Source: Oryzias latipes (taxonomy: Eukaryota; Chordata; Actinopteri; Beloniformes; Adrianichthyidae). Taken from it: a DNA stretch of 64,000 bases. Below are positions 11,444 to 20,273 of the stretch, piece after piece. Each line of letters begins with the position of its first letter. Positions within the stretch are counted from its first letter, which is position 1. The stretch covers positions 15,055,756 to 15,119,755 of the forward strand of contig NC_019880.2 of NCBI RefSeq assembly GCF_002234675.1, read 5' to 3'. Both the position numbers and the translations under genes were made by a program. The notes under the pieces were generated by a model. The model did no database searches. It saw only the letters and a list, made by a program, of their open reading frames with translations, and was not told where the DNA came from.

Positions 11444-14400
11444 GGGGGTCGGCCGGACCAATAGCAGATCTACTCCAATTTAGCTCTTTCTCCCCCCCAC
11501 AATGTTTTTTTTAACTCTGCAGCTCTTTGTGTGCAGTGCTTTGCTCCCAGATACGCATGAAAGGGAGCTACTGACCGGCCGCTGCCGTCAGGATGGAGAG
11601 AGCCCTAGCTGCCGATATTTAGCTACTTGTCTGGCGGGGCTGCCCCCAATTTTCTACAGCAGCACAGGAAGAGTTAGCTCTTCATGCATTCCTATGCGTC
11701 CGTGTTGCCACGCCCCAGACCCTGGAGGAAGCAACACGGGCGGAGGCCATCCTCTCCACCTCACGTGCGGTGTCCAGCGCTCAACCCTGCTTGAGGATGG
11801 TCAACCACGATGAGGAAACAGACGACATTTTCAGAGTCCAGTCATCTATGTCACAGCCATCTCAGCGTCATTCACTAGCCACCCGACGACCACACCGTCC
11901 CGTCGCAGTAACCGGTGTGGTGAGCACAGGCACATCGCACGCAACTGCCCTGCGCCAGCACCAAAGACCAGAACAGGGTCGCCTAAGGGACACGACAACG
12001 GGATGGTCAGATAAGGGGCTGCCATCCCAACCACTAACACCCCTCTAAGGCCAATTCACACTGGTTGGGCGTCTAGGTCACACCAGAGGGTTTTACTTGA
12101 ACTGTCAGCTAGAAGATCTACATTGTCAGGCTCTAATGGACACCGGGTCTACAACCTCATTTTGCAGCCGGACGTTCATAACTCATGGACACCCAGCTAA
12201 TGACTGTAACTGAAGAAAAAGCTGGTCTGGTTGTGCGGAAGCTGCAGAACTGGAGGACAGGACATTTTGCATGAATTTAAGCTGGCCAATATTACGGAGC
12301 CCTGCATTATTGGCTTTGACCTCATGTCCCGCTGGGGGGGGGTTCGATTGATGCCGCCCAAGCAAGCATTGCCGTTGGGGCAGAGACCGTGGCTCCAACG
12401 TGGAAGAATGAAAAACTCGTCTTTCTCTTTCGGCTTTTCCCATCAGGGGTCGCCACAGCGAATCATCCTTTTCCACCTCACTCTATCATGGACATCTTCT
12501 ACCCTAACATTAGCCAACTTCATGTCCTCTGTTAAGACATCCATGTATCTCCTCTTTGGCCGTCCTCTTGCCCTCCTGCCAGGCAGCTCCATCTCCAACA
12601 TCCTTCTACCAATATATCCACTATCCCTCCTCTGAACATGTCCAAACCATCTCAGTCTGGCTTCTCTGACTTTGTCGCTAACACAGGCAACATGAGCCGT
12701 CCCTCTGATGTACTCGTTCCTTATCCTGTCTAACCTGGTCACTCCTAAGGAGAACCTCAACATCTTCATCTCCGCTACCTCCATCTCAGCCTCTTGTCTC
12801 TGTCTCACTGCTACCGTCTCTAACCCATAGAGCAGAGCTGGTCTCACCACTGTCTTGTACACCTTTCCTTTGAGTCTTGCTGGCACTCTTCTGTCACACA
12901 ACACTCCTGACACTTTCCTCCAACCGCTCCAACCTGCCTGCACTCGCCTCTTCACCTCTTTTCCACACTCCCCATCACACTGAACTGTTGATCCCAAGTA
13001 CTTAAACTCCTGCACCTTCTTCACCTCAGTCCCCTGTAACCTAACGCTTCTACCTTGATCCCTCTCGTTCAGACACATGTATTCTGTCTTACTACGACTG
13101 ACCTTCATACCTCTTCTTTCCAGAGCAAACCTCCACCTCTCTAGCTGTTCCTCCACCTGCTCTCTACTCTCACTGCAAATTACAATGTCATCCGCAAACA
13201 TCATTGTCCAGGGAGATTCCTGTCTTACCTCGTCTGTCAGCCTGTCCATCAGCATAGCAAACAAAAAAGGACTCAAAGCTGATCCTTGGTGTAGTCCCAC
13301 CTCCACCTTGAACTCCTCTGTCTGACCTACAGCACATCTCACCACCGTCATACTTCTCTCATACATGTCCTGAACTACTCTGACATACTTTTCTGCCACT
13401 CCAGACGACCTCATACAGTACCACAGCTCCTCCCTCGGCACCCTGTCATACGCCTTCTCTAAATCTACGAACACACAATGCAGCTCCTTCTGACCTTCTC
13501 TGTACTTTTCCATCAACATTCTCAAAGCAAAAATGGCATCAGTGGTGCTCTTACGGGGCATGAAACCATACTGCTGCTCACAAATCTCCACCTTCTTCCT
13601 AAGCCTGGCTTCCACTACTCTTTCCCACAGCTTCATTGTGTGGCTCATCAACTTTATTCCTCTATAGTTGCTGCAGTTCTGCGTGTCACCCTTGTTCTTA
13701 AAGATTGGGACCAGAACGCTTCTCCTCCATTCCTCAGGCATCTTCTCACTCTCTAAAATCCTATTGAACAACCTTGTTAGAAATTCCACTGCTGTCTCTC
13801 CTAGGCACTTCCATACCTCCACAGGTACGTCATCAGGACCAACGGCCTTTCCGCTCTTCATCCTTTTCAGAGCCTTCCTAACCTCATCCTTTCCAATCTC
13901 TGCTACTTCCTGCTCCACAACAACCACATCTTCCTCCCTTCTTTCCCTGTCATTTTCCTCGTTCATCAGCTCCTCAAAATACTCCTTCCATCTTTTCTGT
14001 ACACTCTCTTGGGTTGTTAGCACCTTTCCATCTCTGTCCTTAATCACCCTTATCTGTTGCACGTCCTTCCCATCTCTGTCTCTCTGTCTGGCTAGCCTGT
14101 ACAAGTCCTTCTCTCCTTCCTTTGTGTCTAACCTGTCATATAGCTCATCGTAAGCTTTCTGTTTGGCCTTTGCCACCTCTCTCTTCACTTTACGCTGCGC
14201 TTCCTTGTACTCCTGTCTACCTTCCTCAGTCCTTTCTACATCCCACTTCCTTTTAGCCAACCTCTTCCTCTGGACGCATTCCTGTACTTCCTCATTCCAC
14301 CACCAAGTCTCTTTACCGTCTTTCCTCTTTCCAGATGACACACCTAGCACCTTCCTACCTGTTTCCCTGATAATCTCTGCTGTAGTTTCCCAGTCCTCTG

Positions 14401-17400
14401 GAAGCTCATCCTGACCACCCAGGACCTGCCTCAACTTCTGCCTAAATTCCTCACAAGTTTCTTCATTCTGTAGCTTCCACCACTTGGTCTTCTTTTCTGT
14501 TTTCCCCTCTCTTCTTCTTCCTGACCTCCAGAGTCATCTTACACACCACCATGCGGTGCTGTCTGGCTACACTCTCTCCTACCACCACTTTGCAGTCATT
14601 AACCTCTCTCAAATGACCTCGTCTACGTAGGATGTAGTCCACCTGAGTACTCCTACCTCCACTTCTGTATGTCACTCTATGTTCCTCTCTCTTCTGGAAG
14701 TAAGTGTTGACTACAGCCATTTCCATCCTCTTCGCAAAGTCCACCACCATCTGTCCCTCCAGATTCCTTTCCTTCACACCAAACCTGCCCATCACCTCCT
14801 CATCACCTCTGTTGCCCTCACCAACATGCCCATTAAAGTCTGCTCCAATAACAACTTTCTCTCCTCTGGGAAAACTCTCTATGACCTCATCCAACTCACT
14901 CCAGAATCTCTCCTTCACTTCTAACTCACAGCCAACCTGTGGCGCATACCCACTGACTACATTCACCATCACCCCTTCAATTTCTAACTTTAGGCTCATC
15001 ATCCTGTCTGAGACTCTTTTCACCTCTAGAACACTGTTTACAAACTCCCCCTTCAGAATCCCTCCTACCCCGTTTCTCTTCCTATCAACACCATGATAGA
15101 ACAGTTTGTATCCTCCTCCAATACTACGTGCCTTGCTGCCCTTCCACCTTGTCTCCTGCACACACAGTACATCTACCTTCCTTCTCTCCATCATGTCTGC
15201 CAGCTCTCTGCCTTTCCCTGTCATTGTGCCAACGTTAAGAGTCCCTATTCTCAAACCTATGTTCCTGCCTTTTCCCTTCTCTCTCTGGCCACGGACCCTT
15301 CTGCCTCCCCTCTTTCTTCCACCAACAGTAGTCAAATTTCCACCGACACCCTGTAGGTTAACAGCATCGGTGGCGGTCGTTGTTAACCCGGGCCTCGACC
15401 GATCCGGTATGTCTAAAGTGTTGTGGATGATTCGCATGGTTATTTTGGCAATTTTTTACGCCGGATGCCCTTCCTGACGCAACCCTCTCTATTTATCCGG
15501 GCTTGGGACCGGCACAGAAGTTACTGGCTTGCAACCCCTGTGGCTAGATTGGAAGAATGAAAAAGAAAAGGAAGAATGAAAAACTATTGACCTAAAATGA
15601 TTCCTACTGCCAGCGGTGTCGCACCAACTGTCTCACGACACGAGTGAGCGCAGTGAGGCTTACAGTAGCCCGTGGGCGGCACCTGCTGTCTTAGTGAAAA
15701 AGAAAAACAGAGACTGGCGGTTCTGTCACCTGTTGGTGCATCCAGACAAGTTCGAGGCCGCCCTAGGTAATCTATGGGAGGTGTTTGTTTCCATCCGAGG
15801 AGCCGGTCTAAGACTGAACCTAGCTAAGTACAGCCTCCTAAACAAAGAAACTAAGTTCCTGGGCCATGTGGAGTGGCCATCAACCCAGCCAAGGTGGCAG
15901 TTGTGAGAAACTGGCCCACCCCCACAAACGTCAGTAAGCTGCTAAGCTTTCTGGGGTTAGCCTCATACTCCTCATACGCCAACTAACTAACAAGGGACAG
16001 AAGTTCAGATGAACTGATTCTTGTGCTGCTTTGTTTGACCAGCTTAGGGCAGCGGCACCAGTCGAGGAGATGTTCACTGGCTTCGGGGCACCGGCTGATC
16101 TCCACAGTGACCAAGACAGAAACTTTGATTCCCAGGTGTTTTGTGAGGTTTGCAGTCGCTTGGGGATATAAAAGACAAGAACCACCCCACTTAATCCTCA
16201 AAGCGATGGGCTGGTAGAACATTTCAACCGTACCCTGGCCACACAGCTGGTGATCTTGACCTGTCATCACCAGCGGGACTGGGACCGTTTTCTGCCCTTG
16301 GCTCTCTGATCTTATCGCACCGCAGTTCAGAAGTCCAGCCAGTGCACACCTGCAGAGATTATGTTTGGATAGGAGCTCTGGACACCGGTGAACTTGGTGT
16401 TTGGAGCACCACCTTAACCAGAGATCTTCGGTGGAAAAGAAATGGATTACTGTTGCCGACTCAAGGACCGCCTGCATGAAATCCATGAATTCACCCGTGG
16501 AGCATTGGCTGGGGCTGGTGTGCGGCAGAAGAGGGCTTATGACAGCACCGTCAGGGACGTGGTGAGGTGCTGCACTGACTGTCAGATGTGGTTTATAGGC
16601 TGCCTGTGCCAGGCAAGGGACCAGCTGTCGCACTTCATCATGACTGACTGGCCCCTTACCAGCCCCTTGTTCCACGGACTATTGAAACAGAAGGTGGACT
16701 TATTAACATGGACTCGAACGAGCCAGACCCCAGTTCACCCTCACGCAGACGCCCTGCATATCTCAATGACTTTGTGGTAGATAGGGTTGCCGAGGACGGC
16801 TGATCCTTCAGAAGGGGGCTATGTAGTTGGATCTGCTGTCAGAGGGAACAGCGCGGGGGATACAATCCCTTTTGGCTGCTCTGGTCGAATTAGGGGCAAG
16901 CACGGATTTCCTTTTGCCTATGTTTCCTGTCATCTGGCTGTTTTACGTCGTTTCACCTTTAGTTATTTCATTCTGTTGTGGTCACTTCTTTTTTGTGCCA
17001 TGAGTGTGCGAGGGGGAGAGGATGATGACCCCGGTGCAATGTGCATTATGCGTTCTAAAATAAGAGCCTGAAGTTCCTCCTATCTCATCTCTCTGCTTCT
17101 TTCATCCTTCTTTCATCCATTTGCTACAATTATTCTCCACAGTGTGAATTATTTTATCAGGTGGAAGCCGGTTGTCGTAGCTGAATAAATGTGGGTTTAT
17201 TATGGATCTACTCTGCAGCAGAAAAATATGAATGTTAGCATGTGTTTCGAAGGGTTATTCATTTTTTTTGAAAAGATCACCATAAAGGTCCTGCAGGGTG
17301 CCACATTTTTCAGCAAAGACAGCTTGATAAGTGAGAACATTTAAAAACAGTCCATTTCTGACAGCTAAATATTTCATTTGCATTTTGCTTTTTGAGACAG

Positions 17401-19687
17401 AATAAAATTTCAGCCTAAACTCTTCTGACACAGGAAAACCTGTGGTCTTTACTGCAAAACCGCCTCTGTGTTCAGGGAATCAAATGCACACGCGGCTCTT
17501 GCCTTGGCCCTCACCATTGGTTCAAATCTGATGGTTGTTGGGGGTTGGACCAATAACAAGCAGAAGATGGCAACTTCTTCTTCCCTTCCCTTACCCCACC
17601 AGATCCTCCAACGTGGAGCACAGCCGTTATTTATTTTTATTTTCAGATGCAAATTTCTAGAAAATTATCTAGTTTTAATTTAGAAAAAAAAATTCAGTTT
17701 CGTATATCACACTGCAGGTTTAAGTTGTGGTTTCTAAAAAAAGATCATGAAGAAATTCCGCACGCACAGCATGCAGTCCTCTTTCTTCAACACTTTTTTC
17801 ACTCACATGAGCCACAGTAATGTCATCCAGAAAGGACAACTTGTGTATCTAGGGCTAGGCGTGAAGCCAAGGATGCACGTGTGCTAAATTCTTTCCACAC
17901 CAGGATGTAAAATTAAAACAGGTGTTGGCACGTTTGAAGTTTGAGGTACACAAGCATATTAACCTCGTGAGATTAATATGCTAAAATGTATGGATCTCTT
18001 TATTTCTTCTTCAACATCTCCCTCAGCCTTGTTGCCACCGTTACTGACTTTTTTTTTTTTAATTTCTCCCCGATTGTTTCCTTTTTTTTCTGCACCTCAT
18101 GTACTTCATCCCTGCTTCAGACACCTACCATGGCATCATGCGACCCACCCTGGTCCATCTACTGTGGCTCACCAGGAACCCCACAGTCGGGTCAGTGATG
18201 GCATCCCAGGCCCTCCCCGCAAACAAGATGATGGAGGCATTTAAGGGGTCCAACTAGAGGATTTTGGAGGGGGAAAAAAGTGTTAAATTGAACAAAAGCT
18301 GTCTTTTTTTTTAAGTTATCCATTTCAAAGCTCCTGTAGTGATATTGTTCTCTAAGAATAGCAGTAATGAACATTCCTGCTGCGACTAATTGACCAACAA
18401 AGAAAGCAGCAGGACTTGACTGCAATAGAAATCTGCTAAACTGCAGATGAATATGTATTGATGAAGAAGAAAAACTGTGTGAACTGGGAAGTGTTCATTT
18501 TAACACTGCTGTAGCAGCAAAATCTTTTAACAGACTTCTATTTTGAAAATAATGTTAAACCACAGTGTTCCAACTTTACATCTACTTTTCTTTGTTTATT
18601 TTTCTGAAATCTGCTTTACCAATACGATGAATTTTAAATGAAGCCATTAAGTCCATTTCTTTTTTGTTTTTACCTGTGCCACATCTAGCAGGAACATCTG
18701 GAGGAAGAAGCCCAGCGCACTGCCTGTAATCTGATAAGGAGCTCCTCCAAAAGCAAAGCAAAGTTTATTGCATACAGACAGCTGAGGTTTTTGCTTTTTC
18801 ACCTGGAGAAAGAAAAAAAAGAGATTTATGTGACATTGGGAATATATAAAATGACTAGCCCGTTAAAGCTCATAGGATGCTGGAGGTAACATTATTTTTT
18901 ATGCAGAACAGCTTCCAATCAGCACATATTTATTGTGGGAAAATGTATTTTTTTTTATTCAAGGGAAATCAATTAATCAATTAACACAAATAGCCACAAA
19001 AATGAGAAGAGAAATTGCACATAAATTTAAACAAAATTTTAGCAGCAGCTGAGTAGGTGGGGATTTACCCTCCTAAAGTTCAATATTTTAATTTATGCAA
19101 ATGAGGTGTTCTATTAATCTAGACTAAAATTTGCTGAACTATAAAAATGGATGTGGAATTACTCAGAGCAGATATGATGTGGACTGAAGTGATCCATTCA
19201 CAGAAACACACTCACACACACTTTCCCTGTTTTTATTTTTATAGGGATGCCAGCTGCCTCCAAACACAAACTGTATTTTAAGTGTTTTGTTTTAACGTGA
19301 TAAGGAAAATGGGAATGAGTAAGTGCATCTGCTGATGCTGCATTACTCAGAGCACATGACGTTTCTGCACGAGAGGACCGGTGCAGTCAGTGCTGCGGCC
19401 CCTTAAGAAAACATGTGTGTTAAATCTATATATTAAAACAACTAAATAAAATACATTTTAAAAAACGGTTCCCAAATGAAAATTCGAGACAAACTATGTG
19501 AGATATAAATCTAAAAGACAAACAAACATGAAACTGATACAAAATAAATAGATATGTTTAAAGCCCGTTTCAAATTCAGGCTCTCCTACACACGAGCCAA
19601 ACGTCTTACCGTCTCGCTGATGTCTTTTTGAGGTTTGAGTGTTTGCAAAGTCCCGGCGTACGATGTGGCGTCCTGTCCTTTTGCCAT
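6324..19687 (-). CDS. mfsd2a: Sodium-dependent lysophosphatidylcholine symporter MFSD2A, 14 exons
   Basis: MFSD2A is a major-facilitator protein that imports lysophosphatidylcholine carrying DHA and other long-chain fatty acids, notably at brain endothelium. Exons (minus order): 19610-19687, 18674-18802, 18129-18253, 10859-10982, 10697-10775, 10454-10614, 10002-10092, 9509-9627, 9302-9385, 7181-7264, 6977-7089, 6757-6900, 6476-6652, 6324-6366. They total 1551 nt, all GT-AG and in phase, giving 516 residues (human about 530-543). Diagnostic features are MAKG at the start, LSVCNKLCFAFGGAPYQITG, and AWDAITDP with the Na+-site acidic residues at D86 and D90. There are two N-glycosylation sequons in the exon-6 loop (N215 NST, N223 NRT), and MYPIDEERR near the C terminus. 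Exon 13 can be read to an immediate TGA, but its GTGAGT donor joins in frame to a 13-residue last exon (ESESETQELGSIA). Intron 3 (10983-18128) is enlarged by transposons. The aa/ab paralogue is not resolved. Confidence 0.96.
8948..9009. repeat. Near-perfect 25-bp inverted repeat in mfsd2a intron 9
   Basis: Arms at 8948-8972 and 8985-9009 are reverse complements with one mismatch and are separated by a 12-nt loop. The pairing extends weakly outwards. No transposon signature surrounds it. Confidence 0.85.
11030..11325 (+). repeat. 3' half of a ~560-bp terminal-inverted-repeat family
   Basis: It shares with copies at 40.5, 45.6, 48.9 and 51.5 kb the blocks 'tgaggaaaacaa', 'ggatg(g)agcagagcaggaag' and the end 'catcggagtgggta'. 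The 5' half is missing. It lies just inside mfsd2a intron 3. Confidence 0.75.
11404..11442. repeat. (GT)n microsatellite
   Basis: About 19 uninterrupted GT units in mfsd2a intron 3. Confidence 0.95.
12443..14434 (-). CDS. RTE LINE reverse transcriptase ORF
   Basis: 663 codons without a stop. Reverse-transcriptase motifs run in order: KSGKAVGPDDVPVEVWK, NYRGIKLMSHTMKLWERV, CVFVDLEKAYDRVPREELW, GLHQGSALSPFLFAMLMDRL, FADDIVICSES (catalytic DD) and LGSTVQCDG. The C-terminal tail is KRRYMDVLTEDMK...DRVRWKRMI. The ORF is normally the continuation of the endonuclease frame and is separated from it here by a single frameshift. It provides target-primed reverse transcription. It has no role in the host gene mfsd2a, whose intron contains it. 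Confidence 0.88.
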   Translation of the reverse strand: MRQVLGGQDELPEDWETTAEIIRETGRKVLGVSSGKRKDGKETWWWNEEVQECVQRKRLAKRKWDVERTEEGRQEYKEAQRKVKREVAKAKQKAYDELYDRLDTKEGEKDLYRLARQRDRDGKDVQQIRVIKDRDGKVLTTQESVQKRWKEYFEELMNEENDRERREEDVVVVEQEVAEIGKDEVRKALKRMKSGKAVGPDDVPVEVWKCLGETAVEFLTRLFNRILESEKMPEEWRRSVLVPIFKNKGDTQNCSNYRGIKLMSHTMKLWERVVEARLRKKVEICEQQYGFMPRKSTTDAIFALRMLMEKYREGQKELHCVFVDLEKAYDRVPREELWYCMRSSGVAEKYVRVVQDMYERSMTVVRCAVGQTEEFKVEVGLHQGSALSPFLFAMLMDRLTDEVRQESPWTMMFADDIVICSESREQVEEQLERWRFALERRGMKVSRSKTEYMCLNERDQGRSVRLQGTEVKKVQEFKYLGSTVQCDGECGKEVKRRVQAGWSGWRKVSGVLCDRRVPARLKGKVYKTVVRPALLYGLETVAVRQRQEAEMEVAEMKMLRFSLGVTRLDRIRNEYIRGTAHVACVSDKVREARLRWFGHVQRRDSGYIGRRMLEMELPGRRARGRPKRRYMDVLTEDMKLANVRVEDVHDRVRWKRMIRCGDP
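14463..15437 (-). CDS. RTE LINE endonuclease domain ORF
   Basis: 324 codons. After a basic N-terminal stretch come the motifs of an exonuclease-endonuclease-phosphatase fold: LRIGTLNVGTM, VLCVQETRW, SGYAPQVG, VVIGADFNGHVG, TYRSGGRSTQVDYILRR and a histidine near the end (ARQHRMVVCKM). This enzyme nicks the genomic target to prime reverse transcription. The frame ends 28 nt before the next ORF starts, and a one-base frameshift in the run near 14501-14508 appears to be the cause, since the sequence beyond it reads on in the RT frame. Confidence 0.85.
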   Translation of the reverse strand: MRIIHNTLDIPDRSRPGLTTTATDAVNLQGVGGNLTTVGGRKRGGRRVRGQREKGKGRNIGLRIGTLNVGTMTGKGRELADMMERRKVDVLCVQETRWKGSKARSIGGGYKLFYHGVDRKRNGVGGILKGEFVNSVLEVKRVSDRMMSLKLEIEGVMVNVVSGYAPQVGCELEVKERFWSELDEVIESFPRGEKVVIGADFNGHVGEGNRGDEEVMGRFGVKERNLEGQMVVDFAKRMEMAVVNTYFQKREEHRVTYRSGGRSTQVDYILRRRGHLREVNDCKVVVGESVARQHRMVVCKMTLEVRKKKRGENRKEDQVVEATE

Positions 19688-19922
19688 TGTGCGCGAAAAG
19701 TGGAAAATAAAACGATGTTTTTATTTTTGTTTTATGTTATTCAATCCTTTTACTGAGATAAAATAAAATAAAAAAGCGAAAACATTTCAGAACTGCAAGC
19801 GGTAACTCAAAGCTTTACTATCTGTTTCGGCTCGCGCATGTGCCGAAGTCATTCATAATCGTGGCTACGTCATCCTGTGACGTATATGTCATTTTGAAGC
19901 TTCTGATTGGTCCAATTTCAGC
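19688..19922 (-). promoter_or_regulatory. Proximal mfsd2a promoter with paired CRE and CCAAT motifs
   Basis: The roughly 235 bp between the mfsd2a start codon and an L1 insertion. It contains a perfect inverted repeat of cAMP-response half-sites, TACGTCA (19866-19872) and TGACGTA (19878-19884), spaced 5 bp. It also has a palindromic double CCAAT box ATTGGTCCAAT (19906-19916) and an inverted repeat TTCGGC/GCCGAA (19826-19831, 19842-19847). The motifs are read directly; their use by CREB/ATF and NF-Y is inferred. The transcription start is not mapped. Confidence 0.6.
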
Positions 19923-19957
19923 AAGCCCACTTTTTTTTTTTTTTTTTTTTTTTTTTT

Positions 19958-20001
19958 GCAGAGGATCGCTGCAGCTTTTATTCTCCTTTTCATTCACAAA
20001 C
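19958..20001 (-). other. Putative 3'-transduced flank with polyadenylation signal
   Basis: A 44-nt unique segment between two A-tracts at the L1 3' end. On the minus strand it contains AATAAA (plus 19977-19982), with the second A-tract starting 19 nt downstream. This is the expected product of read-through past the element's own poly(A) to a downstream genomic signal. Confidence 0.65.
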
Positions 20002-20273
20002 TTTTTTTTTTTTTTTTTTTTTTTATAGAACACAATACAAAACAATACCAGAACATTTACATAAAAATTACAAAATATGGCGAATACAAAAGAGAATACT
20101 ATAATTGGAAAGGAAGCAAAAAGAAGAAAAAATTCTTATCAGTATGCAAACATAACCTATTTATATTCATAATCATAGAGAAATCAGGGAAAAGTATAAC
20201 ATAAGAGAACAACAATTTCAGAGTTGGATAGTGTTGCAAAAAGCAGGGGGATACAAAATATAAATAAACTGTC

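Larger units (their letters stand above)
12418..15569 (-). mobile_element. Nearly intact RTE-clade LINE
   Basis: This non-LTR retrotransposon of about 3.15 kb has an N-terminal apurinic-type endonuclease and a reverse transcriptase, described below. It has the short RTE-style 3' end (minus reading ends 'gccgaaagagaaagacg') and no long poly(A). A perfect 16-bp target-site duplication, ggaagaatgaaaaact, lies at 12402-12417 and 15570-15585. The insertion disrupts the Gypsy relic, so it is the younger of the two. A 3' fragment of the same family lies at 58.4-59.1 kb. Confidence 0.9.
11560..17070 (+). mobile_element. Ty3/Gypsy LTR-retrotransposon relic, interrupted by an RTE LINE
   Basis: Only parts survive, on the plus strand inside mfsd2a intron 3. 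They are a gag tail with a damaged CCHC zinc knuckle (about 11905-11960), an aspartic-protease DTG motif (about 12137), the beginning of a reverse transcriptase (SPWAAPAVLVKKKNRDWRFC, 15670-15730), and then directly a later part of that domain (FLGHV, about 15855). The segment that would hold the YxDD catalytic motif is therefore deleted. A disrupted integrase C-terminal region follows (about 16210-16600). Stops and frameshifts occur throughout. The LTRs were not identified, so both outer limits are approximate. It is inert and opposite in orientation to mfsd2a. Confidence 0.75.
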
